Shown here one piece after another: positions 34,330-47,000 of a DNA stretch of 64,000 nt (positions are counted from its first letter, which is position 1; every line of letters starts with the position of its first letter). Below the pieces are notes generated by a model. The model made no database searches. It had not been told where the DNA came from and was given only the letters and a program-made list of their open reading frames with translations. The position numbers and the translations under genes were made by a program. The DNA comes from Isoetes taiwanensis (Eukaryota > Streptophyta > Lycopodiopsida > Isoetales > Isoetaceae): the NCBI GenBank assembly GCA_021234155.1, contig JAJEKV010000001.1, positions 31,760,177 to 31,824,176 on the forward strand. Reading direction: 5' to 3'.

Positions 34330-34940
34330 ACCGGTTATGGGGGGATAGAAAAAGCATGGACATGAGTTTACTGAAGTGTTTGCTCCAATTGCGCATCTGG
34401 ACCCTGTTAGGACAGTTATAGCATTTGGCAGCAGCTAACAGTTGGCCAGTCTATAAAGCGCATTTCTCATAAACAGTTGGTTTTGTTTATCATAAACAAG
34501 AATATCCAAAAATTATTTTCTACATAGATGCGACCATGTGGCACTGACTTTGATATAAGAAGATCAACGACAGGTTTTGCTTCAATGTTTGGATCTAGCG
34601 CTATTACCTGAGCATCAGGAAAACACAAAACAGTAAATCTGAGTGCTACTGAAGCTGAACTAAAAGCTCTTTCTGCCGGAACACAGAAAATGATGTGGCT
34701 TCTTCATTTGCTTCAAGATTTACAACTTCCTATTACCTCAGTTAAAATTCTGGTTGATAACTCAGAGGGTATTGATCTTGTCAAAGATTATAAATATCAT
34801 CCGCCAACCAAGCATTTACAGCTGGAATATTGTACACTCTTAAGCAATTAGTTGATGGTTTCGCAAAGCCCCTTGCAGGCTCTTCTTTCAAGAAGATGAA
34901 ACAGCTCCTAAAAGTGCAGACTTTGCAGCAAGGAAAATAA
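34330..34940 (+). pseudogene. Copia polyprotein fragment (RT edge and RNase H)
   Basis: Near 34360 the strand reads HEFTEVFAPIAHLDPVRTVI, a Copia reverse transcriptase phrase. From about 34555 it reads STTGFASMFGSSAIT, a stop, then ASGKHKTVNLSATEAELKAL and KYHPPTKHLQLEY, the Copia RNase H domain. Most of the reverse transcriptase between them is missing. An LTR-like start with a purine-rich tract (GAAGGGGTGC) may follow near 35010. It is embedded in the hAT element. Confidence 0.7.
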
Positions 34941-35102
34941 CTCTGAATTCCTTTGTCTTTTAAATGTTTTAGTTTGTATTTCTTTTTAGTTGAGTTAGAC
35001 TCACATTTCAGAAGGGGTGCTAGAGGTTGAAATATTAATCTAACTCACTATTCACTTTTGACAACGTGCACCATGAACTTTGAGTAAGGCAAGAAACTAA
35101 AC

Positions 35103-35770
35103 CTGCTGTACTTGAGTGATCACATCAAGAACCTGCCAGAAATGAAAGGACTTACAAAGGCTTTTTTGCGCAAAATAGTACGTCTTATAGAGTTGGAAAT
35201 CTCATTCTGCAGCCTAAGCGCATCTTCTGACTTTGAACCTTTGAAGTTAAAATATCCTGCAAAGATAAAAGGTCAGCAGGAAACAGCAAAGGAATGATAG
35301 CAATACATTATACCTGTATCAGCAGGTTCCTCTTCAAAGCCATCAGAAATTGCTATTATGCTACCATCCTGCAATGTTGATATTTCTCCACGTATGTTTT
35401 TCCTTGATAAAATAAAAACACAAATATGACAAAACTTACAATATCATGTACTGTAGCCTGGTTACGCCATTATGCCAGGAAATTATAATTCTTCCTGTTT
35501 AACGTGAATGAAATGTCAAGAATTGACACCAAAGAGAAAAGATAGATGTCCTCACGAAAAACATAATTAAACTCACCACTTCTTGATGTCTTCAGGCCAA
35601 ATGCTTGTGTGACTTCAGCTTTAGGAGTAACTACTCGTGGTGATGGCAGTGGGGGCGGCAGCATCTAAATTAATGCATTCCAATACTAGACTGATTTAAA
35701 AGAATCAACCTTGAAGCAATATTTAGAAGCCTTACCGACTTTGGAAACACAAGATCTCTATTTGGTCAAA
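35103..35770 (-). pseudogene. Captured multi-exon host gene fragment inside the hAT element
   Basis: Minus-strand exons with intact GT-AG signals and matching phases: 35577-35664 (MLPPPLPSPRVVTPKAEV...), an 11-base micro-exon 35440-35450, 35314-35368 (DGSIIAISDGFEEEPADT), 35156-35256 (FKGSKSEDALRLQNEI...RRTILRKKAF) and 35103-35132 (VLDVITQVQQ). An upstream exon around 35736-35800 fits but has an in-frame stop. I do not recognise the gene. Because introns are retained, it was taken up as DNA, not as cDNA. Minus-strand splicing would still give a continuous frame over the five listed exons. Confidence 0.65.
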
Positions 35771-36225
35771 TGCGTTTAGCCTGCCACCATGTTTCTGTAG
35801 ATCAAAAAAACTTGAGCGGACCTATATAAACGTAAAACGAATACTTTTTTAAAATGCAAGATGGAGCCAATGATTACCAATGGAGCCAACACAGAGACAA
35901 CGAGCAAGCAATGGAGCCAACAGAACACAGAGACAACAAGCAAGCAAACTACTGGAAATCCGGTTGCTTTCTTTTATTTATTTATTTTTTTTTAATCTAA
36001 ATGTCATTTTGGCCCATTTTTTGTATTTAAGGCATTTGGAGGTTTTTTTTTGGGTTAAATACGTACTATACGTATTTTTCGGATAAATACGTTAAGTACT
36101 ATGCTTACAAAATGATTGGAAATTTGGCAAAGCAACTTCAAGGTATAGTACGTATAGTACTATGCAAGAGGTATTATACGTACCTAGAGGTAAAATACGC
36201 GTACGTAAACAACACTGCTTGCAAC

Positions 36226-38985
36226 CAAGTCCAAGCTGGTTGGACGTCAAAGTATGCAAACAAGCAGTGTTCAAGTGATTCAATCTCCGCAAGGCAGATT
36301 GGACACAATGCAGAATCTTGAGGATCAAAATGATGATGGAATGAATTAACATACAAACACCTGTGAATGATCTACACCAAAGCACAAATACCTGGGGATG
36401 GAACAGTATATCCCATACTCATTGCCATGTATAAGACCAATACTCGCATGAAATCTGTAGTTGCTGTCTAACTAACATTGGCATGGAACGATGATTGGAG
36501 AAACGATACACAGACCTTACAATTTTGTTTCTATGAATTGACTAATTGCAAATCCCAGAGAGTCCTTTCCATAACACCGGCCATCACAAAAAGTGGCAGA
36601 TCCTCTGCTATCTTCTCCCAAAGTGATACCCTCCTAAGCAGAAGGTATCTAGTCTGAAACTCATTCCATGACATAAGATGGCCATCACCATACCAAGCCT
36701 GGATTGAGATGATGCCTACTTGGATCTACTGTCGTTGTGTAAGAGGATGGAATGATGCATCGAGGGGGTTGCCGATAGATTTGGCGATGGTGGCATCCAC
36801 CACCACAACATATCTAGCATAGCATGAATGGAAGGAAATGGCTGAAATAGTACCCATACTGCAGCCCATGCATCTAACAACCCCCGCAAAAAAGGCAAGG
36901 CATTCAAGAATGGCTTCAGTGGATGAAATAGTACCCATGGTAAAAGGGGTTTAACAACCAGCTTGTCAGGTGAGATGCAATGAGTAAGAGACTGCTTGAG
37001 AAGATATAGACTAGGAGAGTCATTTTCCTGATTCAAAAGCCTCCAAGTAATTTTGAAATGAGAATTTTACTTTAAAATAAGAAGTTAGTCATATCTAGAC
37101 CACCTACTCACTTAGGAAGGACACACTTGGACCAGGTCATCTTGACTATTACACCCGCTTCTATATCCCTCCCCTTCTTCCCCTCAAGGAAGTTTTTAAA
37201 GATGGCTACGAGTCTTGCACCTTGGTCCGCGGAGCTAAGATGCTATATAGATAGGTGAACTACCACAAGCACATACTTGACCACAGTAATGCGGCATGCA
37301 AGTGACAACTTTGCAGTATTCCATGCTTCTCCAACCCTTTAATGATCTCTTCCCATGCCACTCTCCACAGTGGCATAAATTCCAACTGGAATACCTAGCA
37401 ATTTGGTGGATTGCCCATGAGCAAACACCTTCCAAAGAGAAGCAAGCACAGATGACGGTGTTGGAGTGTCCAAAGACCTGCACTTTTACCAGCCAACAAG
37501 CACACAAGATGCTAGTGAAAATGTGTGTTGAAGCAGCTTTGTCGTATCCAAATTCTCTAAAGAAGCAACAAGGAAGAGAAATGTGCCATCTGCATATTGA
37601 TTGTATACTTCTTGTGAGCCATCTTCCATATCCAAACCCTGCAGAAGCCACTCCGTTATAGTGATCAGAAACAATTGCGAGAGAACTTCAACTACAATAG
37701 TGACGAGAAGGGGGGGTCAATGGGCATCCTTACCGAATGCCACGACCAATTGAAAAGATCTTCGATGGCTTGCCATGGAATGGAGCAGTAGCCCGAGCAG
37801 AGACATGTTGTAAGCCTTAGCAAAATCAAGTAAAAAGATTCTGCTGAGCGCTCAATAGATCCCTTCATAAGCCATAACCATATTGTTAAGAATGCACCTT
37901 ATGGGAAGGAACCCAGATTGGGTAGTGAATACAGAGTTGGCAAGAATGAATTTCACCTGTTCTGCAAAAGGTTGGGCGCCAATTTGAAATTGATTGCGAC
38001 TCCTTGATCTCAGGAATCAACGAAATAGCACCTGTATTGAGGATTCTGTCGAGATCCCTAAACCGATGAAAGTGACAACAATGCATCAAAAATATCTATT
38101 CCAACCACTCCTAATAATTCTGAAGAAACTCATTAGGTATGCCATTAACCCTTGGGCATTTGGTTTTTTGAAGAGCAAAGACCATCGCCTTTAAATCACC
38201 TACAATGATGTATGCGTCTATTGATGAATGTTGCTCATCAAAAATCATAAGGGAGATCTTTGACAAAGTAGCTTCTCTCATTTCTGTCTGGAAGGAAATC
38301 TTTGTCAACAAAGAAACTCTAAAACTAATCATGACGGTGTTGCTTAATATTTGCAGACTCTGACAACACTAAAGCATTTGACAATGAGAACATGGTAGAG
38401 ATCATGCGATGCTACTTTGCTGTTCAAAAGAAAAGACCTGGACAACAATCACCCTCACGAAACCATTGCAGCCCAGTCTTAATCTTGGCATGTTCGATTT
38501 GGTCGTCCTCTAAGGCTTTAATTTATGCTAAGATGTCTCTTTTTCGGATTCTAGATAAGAGTCCCTGTTGAGAATCACGATACAAAGTATCCAATACAAC
38601 ACGACTTGCAATCACAGGTAGTCGACCCTGCTCCTTACCAAATTGTTTCACTATTGCAATTGATCTACAACTGCTGCTACACACCGATATCGACCAAAGG
38701 CTGCTCACCAAATGCCATGACAAGCATTCCGAAAACCTTCCTCCTTCAACAACTTTACATTTAGACAAAAATATGTACGACTACAAATTTGGAAGGAACT
38801 GTGGGTGATGATCTGAAACTGAGCATCACGGAGATACGACCAAAAAAGTCCTGGAAATGATAATGCAACCCCACCATTCCAAGAAACCTTGTAAAGATCG
38901 GAGCTCTGATAACCACCCCCAGTACAACCATTACACTATATGGAGAAGAAAATGCTACTGCTGACACTCAAACCCTGACACAATG
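36226..38985 (-). pseudogene. LINE ORF2: endonuclease end, reverse transcriptase and zf-RVT region
   Basis: Minus-strand fragments in order: endonuclease tail (about 38985-38760), reverse transcriptase start (KFILANSVFTTQSGFLPIRC near 37890-37950), LLDFAKAY near 37830, polymerase core YNQYADGTFLFLVASL (37560-37610), thumb and linker (36716-37660), and zf-RVT CPICLAEIESLEHCLFA (36230-36310). Many frame changes and stops are present. The catalytic YADD has become YADG, so the polymerase is dead. The endonuclease start lies beyond the Copia insertion at 47163-47330. Confidence 0.75.
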
Positions 38986-38990
38986 CTAGA

Positions 38991-39299
38991 TGTCGAGATA
39001 TATGATATCGAGATTATCATCTTGCCACTAATCGTGATGTGTCAGCACTTACAAAACTTATAGCACTCAATATATAGGTGCTAACTAAGCACTTCATTAG
39101 AGTCCAGCAATGGCCCACTGCTTATCATAATTGGCTACGACATAATTAAGAGTGGTTGGTAATAGGAGCAATTATTATTGATTGCCCTTTGTATATCTTG
39201 TATTCTCACATATGTTTTAACAATTCTATTTTGCCTTTGTTTTGGGAGTTTACACTCTCAGATATCAGTGTGTGTCCCCTTCTCTCCCTTATCTTGACA
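38991..39299 (+). repeat. Copia 5' LTR
   Basis: 309 bases, TGTCGAGATATATGATATCG at the start and ATCTTGACA at the end. It aligns with 43208-43399 plus 47044-47162. Confidence 0.92.
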
Positions 39300-39311
39300 T
39301 GGTATCAGATC
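39300..39311 (+). promoter_or_regulatory. Copia primer-binding site
   Basis: TGGTATCAGATC directly follows the 5' LTR. It matches the common plant Copia primer site for initiator tRNA-Met (TGGTATCAGAGC) except near the end. Confidence 0.85.
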
Positions 39312-39349
39312 ACTAGGTGGGCTGAGATCGATTCAAGTTCAATACATCA

Positions 39350-42300
39350 ATGGAGAAGAATGCAAGTTACAACTAGATTACCTTCTCTGGCGGTCGTGTG
39401 ATTCAAATCTTTGACGACACAGGTTTCCAGCAATGGAAGAGAAAAATGACTCTCATTATTAAGGATAGAGGAGTTTAAGGAATTGTTAGCGGTCAAGAAC
39501 CAGCACTCAAGCTTGCATCAGATGGCAAGAACAAGCATATGTTCTTATTGGCAGCACTAGAATGACAAGGCTATAGCTACAATTGGGCTTTTTGTTGCCG
39601 AATCTCTTTTTGATGAGGTTCAAAAGAAGAACAGCCATGATTTATGGAATGCTCTCATCCAAGAGCATGAAAAGAAGACCCATACATAAATTGGGCATTT
39701 GTATGCTGAAGTGGGAAATATACGTGGGGAAGGAATCGAGAGTCTTGCAAAATACGCAGACTGCATGAAGAACATTCTTCGTCATATTGAGGCCTCTGGA
39801 GAAGAGAACAAGATCTCTTCTTTATTGCAATTATTCTTCTTTCTTAGGCACTTACCCAATTCCTTCCATGCTTTGCGCAGCAATCTTATGCAAATTGCAA
39901 ACATAGATCTCAATCATGCAATCAACTCCATCAAGGAGGAGATTATGCTGAGAAAGGATGCTGGGATTATCAAAGACGAGCACAATGCTTTTTTTACAAA
40001 CCATTCTGAGCCTAAATACTATGCAAAAGGGAATGAGAAAGCTAAGAAAAAGAAGAATAGCAGTAGCAGCAATGCCTTTAAGGCTGCTGACAGCAAAGGC
40101 ACATCACACAAACAACAAACTTATGACTGTTGCAAGAAACAAAATCATACCGCAGTAGAATGTAGGAAGAAGATGAATGATCTTGACCATAAATTGAAAG
40201 CTTTGGAGACAAATAAAGCTTTAGCTAATGTGACCCAAATTGTTGAAGAAGTAAGCATAGTTAACGTAGTTCCTTGCATCCTGGATTATGTGTATCTCTG
40301 TAAACAAGTGGGAGCCCATTTCTCTATCAAATTCATCGTGGATTCTGGTGCTACACCTCATATTACTTGGCGCAAAGATTGGTTTGAAAATTTCTGACCT
40401 ACCTCTTCTAATCACATTGTTGAAATTTGCGACAATAGTGAGCATCAAATTTGCTGAATGGATAATATCCAAGTACCCACTATCATTGGTATTTTGACTC
40501 TAAAAGAAATAATGTATACTCCTACTTTACGCAGAGATCTGATTTCTGTTGCACTTCTTATTGATATAGACACTATAGTTTCCTTTGATATTGAAGACTA
40601 TATTGTTCGCAACAAAGTTACAGGAAAGAGCCTTACTTGTGCTATTAATATGAGCAATCTCTACCATTTGGGCCAAGAATATGCCGAGCAAGCTGTTCTT
40701 ATAGTTGCTGGTAATGGTACTTGTGATTTGCCGCACAAGAGGCTTGGACACATCAGTCTTAAAGTGCTCAACCAGCTGCCCCAACTTGTAGGAGGTTTGA
40801 TCTTCATCAACATCCTATTCTTGCAAGTTATGAGGCTTGTGCATTGGGAAAACAACATAATAGATCCTTTATTCTCATTGGGTCTCGTACTATTGTTCTT
40901 CTTGAACAAGTACACATGGATCTTTGTGGCCTACTCATATTCTTTTTCTCTCGAATGCCTATTATTTTCTAACATTCATTGACGACGAGCATGAAAACAT
41001 GGATCTATTTCTTGAAGCGAGAATTAGATGCATTTGCCCATTTTCAAGAATGGAAAGCACGTTGAAAATCAAGTAGCCCATTGGATTAAGAAGTTCAGAA
41101 CTAATAATAGTGGAGAATTTACTAGTCATGCTTTCAATCATTTTTATGTTGATCATAGTATTGAGCGCCAACTTACCCAGCCTCATACTCCACACATAAT
41201 AGCATTGTTGAATGGAAGAATAGCAGCATTGTCGATATGGCACGTTGCTTGCTCACTCAATCCTCGGCGCCCATTCAATTTTGGGCTGAAGCGATAACTT
41301 CTTAATAGATTCCCACTGTTGGTGTGAAAAAATCACTCCTAAACAAGCTTTCACTGGCATTAAGCCGAATCTGTCTCAATTGCATGTCTTTGGATGTACC
41401 ATCTTTATGCTTATTCCCAATGTTAATCGCAAGAAACTTGAGCCTATCAGCAAGAAAATGACCTTTATGGGCTCATTCTGACTAGTGCAAGTATGGTTAT
41501 ATGCTGATTGAATCGGACGCCAAGAAGCTTTATGTTAGTCGAGATGTTATTTTTCATAAAGATATCTCGGCATTTCAGCAAGGTTCAGAAATTCCTAATA
41601 TGGAATTTATTGATATCTCTACATGGATAACAGATGGCGCTGCAACTTCTAATCCATCGAACTCAATTTTTGATATTCCAGTACATGTAGTGGTTCCAGC
41701 ACCTGCAGCGGATCCAGCACCTGCAATGCTTATAACACCCCTGTTTCCTTCCAGCATTATGGAGTTTTGTGGTGCTGCTATTATCAATGAACCCACCAGC
41801 TATCATGAAGCTATTTTATGTGCTGTTGCACATCATTGACAGCTGGCAATGGACCACGAAATAGATCCTATCGTTCAAAATGGCACTTGGAAATTGGTCC
41901 CTCTTCCTCATGATCGGAAGCTCGTTCGTAATGAATGGATCTAAAAATGTAGGCTCCATCCTGATGGCACCATCAACAGCTACAAAACACGCTTGGTTGC
42001 ACGGGGTTTTAGCCAGCAATATGGCATTGATTACTTGGAAACATTTTCTCCAGTGGTCAAGTTGAGGAGCATTTACATCCTTCTTGCATTTGATGTTCAT
42101 TATGTCAAAACAAATGTTTCTTAATGGCAAACTTGATGAAGAAATATATGACGCAACCTTAGGGTTATGTCAAAGCTAGTGCTGAGCATTTAGTATGCAA
42201 ATTGATGAAGGCACTTTATCGGTCAAAGCAAGCATCCCATGCTTGGTACAAGACCTTCAAAGACCAAGTATTCCAGCCTTTTGAGGCTGATTCTAATATC

Positions 42301-43200
42301 TACATTCATCATAAAGGCAAGCACTTACTCATCATTGCTTTGTATGTGGATGATTCATTACTCATAGGCAACAATAATGAGCACATTGCTGAATTCATGA
42401 CATGGCTTGCTGCTAAGTTTCCAATGGTAGACTTGGATGAATCTTGTTATTGTTTGGGTTTACAAATTGCAAGAGACCGGAACAAAGGAATTCTTTATAT
42501 TTTTCAAAAGAAGTACATTGAAGAAATGCTTGAGTGCTTTGGCATGGTTGATTACAATCCATCTAAAGTCTCTATGAACCTAAGTTCTCTTTTCACCAAG
42601 AAAGATTTCTGATGCTGAGCATTTTTCTGTGGCAAAAATACCATTTTGATGATTGATTGGCAGCCTCATGTATTGCATGGTTTGCACAGGTCTGATACTG
42701 CTTTTGTTGTTACAGCTCGCAGCCAATTTTCGACCGATCTAGGTCATAAGCATTGGGAAATGGCCAAGCACATTCTCAGATACTTAAAGGGTACTACTGA
42801 TTATGGCCTTACATATCTTTCGTCCACTGAAGCAGAGTATGTTGCAGCATCTACAGCAGCCCGTGCAATCATTGGTGAAGGACTTTCTTGCAGACATTGG
42901 GCAACGCACTCCTGGACCAGTAAGGAAGCTTATGGATAATAAAGATCGCATTGATTGGTGCTCCGCTAATGTTCGGCTTCCAAAGTCTAAGCTTGTTTTC
43001 AAGCATTAATATTTTGTGGGGGATCTTGTGGCTTATAAACAGGTTCAATGTTCCTACACAGGACAATACCGCAGATCACTTGACCAAGCCTTTGGCTCGC
43101 AAGCTCTTTGAGCGATATCAACGTGGTATTGGTCTTGATAAATTCAAGATCTCATCTCCAAGAGGAGGAGTTGAGCATGGAGATGATAACCTCTCGTCAA
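39350..43200 (+). pseudogene. Copia gag-pol polyprotein, decayed
   Basis: Order is gag, protease, integrase, reverse transcriptase, RNase H, typical of Copia. Gag (from 39350, main frame 39699-40397) has a zinc knuckle CCKKQNHTAVEC in which the first cysteine of C-x2-C has become Tyr. Protease has FIVDSGATPHITW. The pre-integrase HKRLGHISLKVL and integrase core SGEFTSHAFNHFYVDHSIER are readable (40730-41190). Reverse transcriptase keeps YVDD (42343-42354). In RNase H, GTTDYGLTY runs straight into LSSTEAEYVAAS, so about 50 residues including an expected catalytic Asp region are deleted. Early stops (the ninth gag codon) and frameshifts show it is dead. Confidence 0.88.
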
Positions 43201-43207
43201 GGAGGAG
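43197..43207 (+). promoter_or_regulatory. Copia polypurine tract
   Basis: A purine-rich AAGGAGGAG lies just before the 3' LTR, in the position used to prime plus-strand DNA. Confidence 0.7.
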
Positions 43208-43399
43208 TGTCAAGATATATGATATCGATATGCCCATCTTGCCGTTAAACATGATATATCAGCACCTACAGCACTCAGCACATGGGTGTTGACTAAGCAC
43301 TCTATCAGAGTCTAGCAATGGCCAACCACTTGCCATAATTGGCTACGGCATAATTAGAAATGGTTAGTAATGGGAGCAATTAATATTGATTGCCCTTTA
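43208..43399 (+). repeat. Copia 3' LTR, first part
   Basis: Matches the first 190 or so bases of the 5' LTR and stops at GCCCTTTA, where the inverted-repeat element is inserted. Confidence 0.9.
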
Positions 43400-44149
43400 A
43401 ACAAGGTGACCTAGCAAACGCACTAATGACCTGTGGTGCAATTGCAGATTCCTTTTTTGAAAACACGTAAATTCGTTATTTTTGACCTCTTTTAAAGAAA
43501 ACGGGCAGCAGAAAAAAAGTTTCAATCCAAAAGGTACACATTTAACAGAGGATGACATTTATTGCTTCAAGTCAAACTAAAAAATAGTACTATTTTGAAA
43601 CACTAAAATGCAAGGGAAAAGAAAAATGTCTATGCGCGCATAGATATGACAGTATCAATTCAATTAATATTTCACAAACGTTTTTTAATATCAAGAGGAC
43701 ATTTTTTTTGCAGGAACTTCTTCTTTAGTATCAATATCAATGAGCGCGTATAGTGTTTTGCGTGTAAATCTTTTGAGTCTTTTTCTATGCGTGTATAGCA
43801 TTTGCCTATGCGTGATTCCTTCAAAAACCCTAGGTTTGTGAAATAATCATGAAAAAGAGCTTTTGATAAGATTTGTTTTGCCTCCACGCATATAAATAAT
43901 AAGTCCATATATATGACCATTATGCTGAGTAATACGCTCATTCTATGTACAAAGATTGTGTAAATTGATATGTCCCAAAATAACATGCTATAACCCTGTG
44001 AACTTCCTCACTTTCTGGAACATTTTTCTCCTCTTCAAGATTTTGAAGGTCTTCAAGAGGAATGAGCTACAAGCATAGCTATAATTTTTTGTCCAAATGC
44101 TGTTGTGTTCAGAGGCTTTCTTTGTCTAAGCTCAAAACGAAGTATTTTC

Positions 44150-44412
44150 AAAATATTTTTCTGTTTGTCTGTGTCCATGCGCGCATACGCAAAAGTTTTT
44201 TTGTTTGTTTGCGACTATGCACGCATAGGAAAAATCTTTTTTGTTTGTCTGCGTCTACGCACACATAGGCCAAAGTTTATAGGCAAAAGCTTTTTTGTTT
44301 GTCCGAGTCTATACGCGCATAGGCAAAATATTTTTTGTTTGTCTGTGTCTATGCGAGCATAAGCAAAAGTTTTGTTGTTTGTCCGTCACTATGCACACAA
44401 CGGCAAAGCTTT
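44150..44412. repeat. Minisatellite with palindromic core
   Basis: About six units of roughly 40 bases, each with a TTTTTTGTTTGTCTGCGTCT-like part followed by a variant of CTATGCGCGCATAGG. Cores vary (GCGCGC, GCACGC, GCACAC, GCGAGC). Related palindromes also occur alone at about 43630, 43785, 46326 and 46360, all inside the same inverted-repeat element. Confidence 0.8.
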
Positions 44413-44934
44413 CTCACTTATGCTAGGTTGTCTAGACTTGTAAAGTTGTCACTTAAGTATACAAAACCTATTGACTCCCAAATTCTAGAGGATCCAAACA
44501 CCTGCAAGCAGTCAAGCATGATCCAATTGAACTCAAAATGTAAAACAAGAATACATCTCGAGAACAAAATTGCTGATATATGTATGGACCAACTTGCAAA
44601 AGGCTGCAAAAGGGAATGGAGAACCTGGATGCTTTGGCAGAAACGAACCTCCTACACAAAGTCTTATAAATTGTAACTGATGATCCAAATGCTATATTTC
44701 AATTGCTATATCTTTGCAAAGAGTTCACAAGAGGTTATCAACTTCCATATTCCATTACAAGTAAGAGTCTAAAGCATAAATTAATTTGACATGCTTCCAG
44801 AGACAAGCAACTCTTCCAAACACATGGCAACTACACGTATTTGGCTCTAGAAATTTCTTACAAAGAAAAGAAACAACTCAAATTATCTTAAAATTTTACC
44901 TTAAATCCACCTGCAAAATCATCTTTCAAAGTGC

Positions 44935-45370
44935 TGTCAAACGGGTGCCATTGAGGATGAGTCTCACACTTTCCAAAGTTGCCCAGCGTTCAGTCAGATC
45001 CGGGCCAGATACGCTCCCTTAGTACGGCCGGACTTGCCCTTACATTTGCTAATGAACACACCGTCAGTACGTGCCCTGGGGTCGTACATTCAGGAGGTAC
45101 TGGACCTGCGAGGTCACCTTTGCCCCCGCCTGGCTGCTCGCTGATTAGGCACTGTGGGTGCGGTGCATGACTGTATATATTTGGGTGTTTCTGCATTTTG
45201 TATGTTAGTTTGTCAGCAGGTTGATTGCTGCCACGGTTTTTCCCTCGAAAACACTTCGGGGCGGGGGTTTTTTAATCCGGGCAGTAATCCGCTTGCTGCG
45301 TTTTTGTATTGGGCCCCATAGACCGATTGGTCTCCGTGGACGATAAAAGTACCTTCCTTCCTTCCTTCCT
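44935..45370 (+). mobile_element. 5'-truncated LINE fragment with (CTTC)n tail
   Basis: The frame here ends a LINE ORF2 with IEDESHTFQSCPAFSQIRAR and SYIQEVLDLRGHLCPR, then a stop at about 45144. The 3' UTR (45231-45350) has TTTTTCCCTCGAAAACACTT and CCCATAGACCGATTGG, then about five CTTC units. It belongs to the same family as 14514-15103 and lies inside the inverted-repeat element. Confidence 0.8.
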
Positions 45371-45379
45371 TAAACTCTA

Positions 45380-47000
45380 TTCACAAAAGAAAAAGGAACA
45401 AATTCATCTCCAAACATGTGCAAAATGCTTTTCCATAAAGTTTCAGAGTAGATATTGCAAAATCTTTAGATTATACATATTATCTTCTTACCTCATGCTA
45501 AAAAAGCTCTGGTTGCAAGAACTCTGATGCAAGATTGCGCCTGCAAAATGTCATTAATGTTGTGAAGCATTCAAAGCAAGACACAAGATGCAAGAGCTCT
45601 GATGGAAGATGCACTCAAAGCTTAATAATAGACACAAGTGCTTTTAAAACTAATTCCAGAGCCCATATTCAAAACCTATGCAAGCAGCCAGAGCCAAAAG
45701 AAATGATCACAGACAGAAACAAGACAGAGGAAAAATAATGGCAGAGAGATTAAGGCAGTAGAGGATTCGAACCTCCAAACCCACAGGCTGATCCAACCTA
45801 CCATTGAAGTAAACAACAAACTACAAAATAAGCTATATCATTTTCTGTCTTTCTATTGTTGTTTGGCCTTCCTGTTATGTAGTTTCTGCAAAAACATTCA
45901 ATCGGCTTTGAAGAAGATGTCCATTGATCAAAACAAAACAAACCGAAACCCATGTTTTCTCAACAGAAAAAGTCGTTTTTGGAGAACCCAGAACTGTGCC
46001 AAAACCCTTGTTTTGCAATCTTTGCAGCTATGAAAGTATCTGTCCATGATAAGATCTGAGAAGATCTTGGCCGACCTGAGAAGAGCCTGGCCGATCAATA
46101 AGAACTGTCCATGATGCCGACCTGAGAAGAGCTTGGCCGACTAAATTCCTAAACGCCAAAAGGGTTTGAAATACTTACTTGGCAACGCAGAATCCACCTC
46201 TAAGCTGCAATCTGGCGCTAAATCCGGAGCCAACGGGCTGCAATCTCGACCAAAAAGGCAGGCAAAAGCATCAGGCTGATTTCTAAGAGAAAAAGGGCAA
46301 ACTCAGAACAAAGAAAAAAACCTTTCCTATGCACGCATAGCATAGAATCAAAACTTTGCCCATGCGTGCATAGGCACTACCTACCAGGTCATTTTCTTAC
46401 CTACTGGTTTTTTTTCAAACCTACTTATTTTTCACTCCACGACCTAATTGATTGTTTTCTTACCTACTCGTTTTATGGGCCTTTCCTAAAACCGTGCATG
46501 TATTATCCAAAGTATTATCTTTTGCTATCTGACTTTTTTTCTCTCTTTATTTAGCTGCGTAATGTGTAGCCCGACAACATTGTTTTTTCATGCTATGGGC
46601 TCATAGCTTGACAACAATTTTTTTTTTGGGTAGCAAAGTGCAGATTGCTTGCCCTATTAGCATTTGCTCACTCAGGCCACCGGTAATGTATACATAATTT
46701 TTACTACGAAATGCTTAGGAGCTTCATTTGCACTTTCCGCAATGTAGAAAAACAAGATTTTTTGCACTCTCTTGATTTTGGCATGTTAGACAAGTTTGCA
46801 TAAAAGACTAAATACAACTTACATTTTTAGACCCCAAATATGCATGTTGAAATAAAAAAACATGTTCAAGTTATGACATGACCATCCTAAAACGACACCT
46901 TAAATTTGAAACGGAGGGCCATTTTTGTTAACGACCCCCCAAAAGTGGCAAAATTTAGGGTTTTTTTAGGGAATCTTTGAAAGATTCTTTTTTGTGGTGC
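45380..47000. other. Interior of the inverted-repeat element, no gene seen
   Basis: Short frames only, with A/T-rich and pyrimidine-rich stretches. Near 46035-46145 the phrase GATCTGAGAAGA/GACCTGAGAAGAGC(C/T)TGGCCGA is repeated three times. No transposase signature is found on either strand. Confidence 0.5.

Larger units (their letters stand above)
33697..36225. mobile_element. hAT-type DNA transposon carrying foreign fragments
   Basis: The element spans 33705-36217. Its ends are CAGTGTTG and CAACACTG, a hAT-like terminal pattern, and an 8-bp duplication CTTGCAAC flanks it (33697-33704 and 36218-36225). Both subterminal regions are full of TACGTA-type words (33715-33865 and 36055-36205), plausible transposase binding sites. 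No transposase is encoded, so it would need one supplied elsewhere. Inside are a Copia polyprotein fragment and five or more exons of a host gene. The insertion splits a minus-strand LINE within its zf-RVT region. Confidence 0.88.

Noticed and set aside
45738-45830. Minus-strand GGTTCGAATCC box resembling a tRNA
   Set aside because: The 3' flank has no complementary 5' acceptor strand at the right distance. At best it is a tRNA-derived relic.
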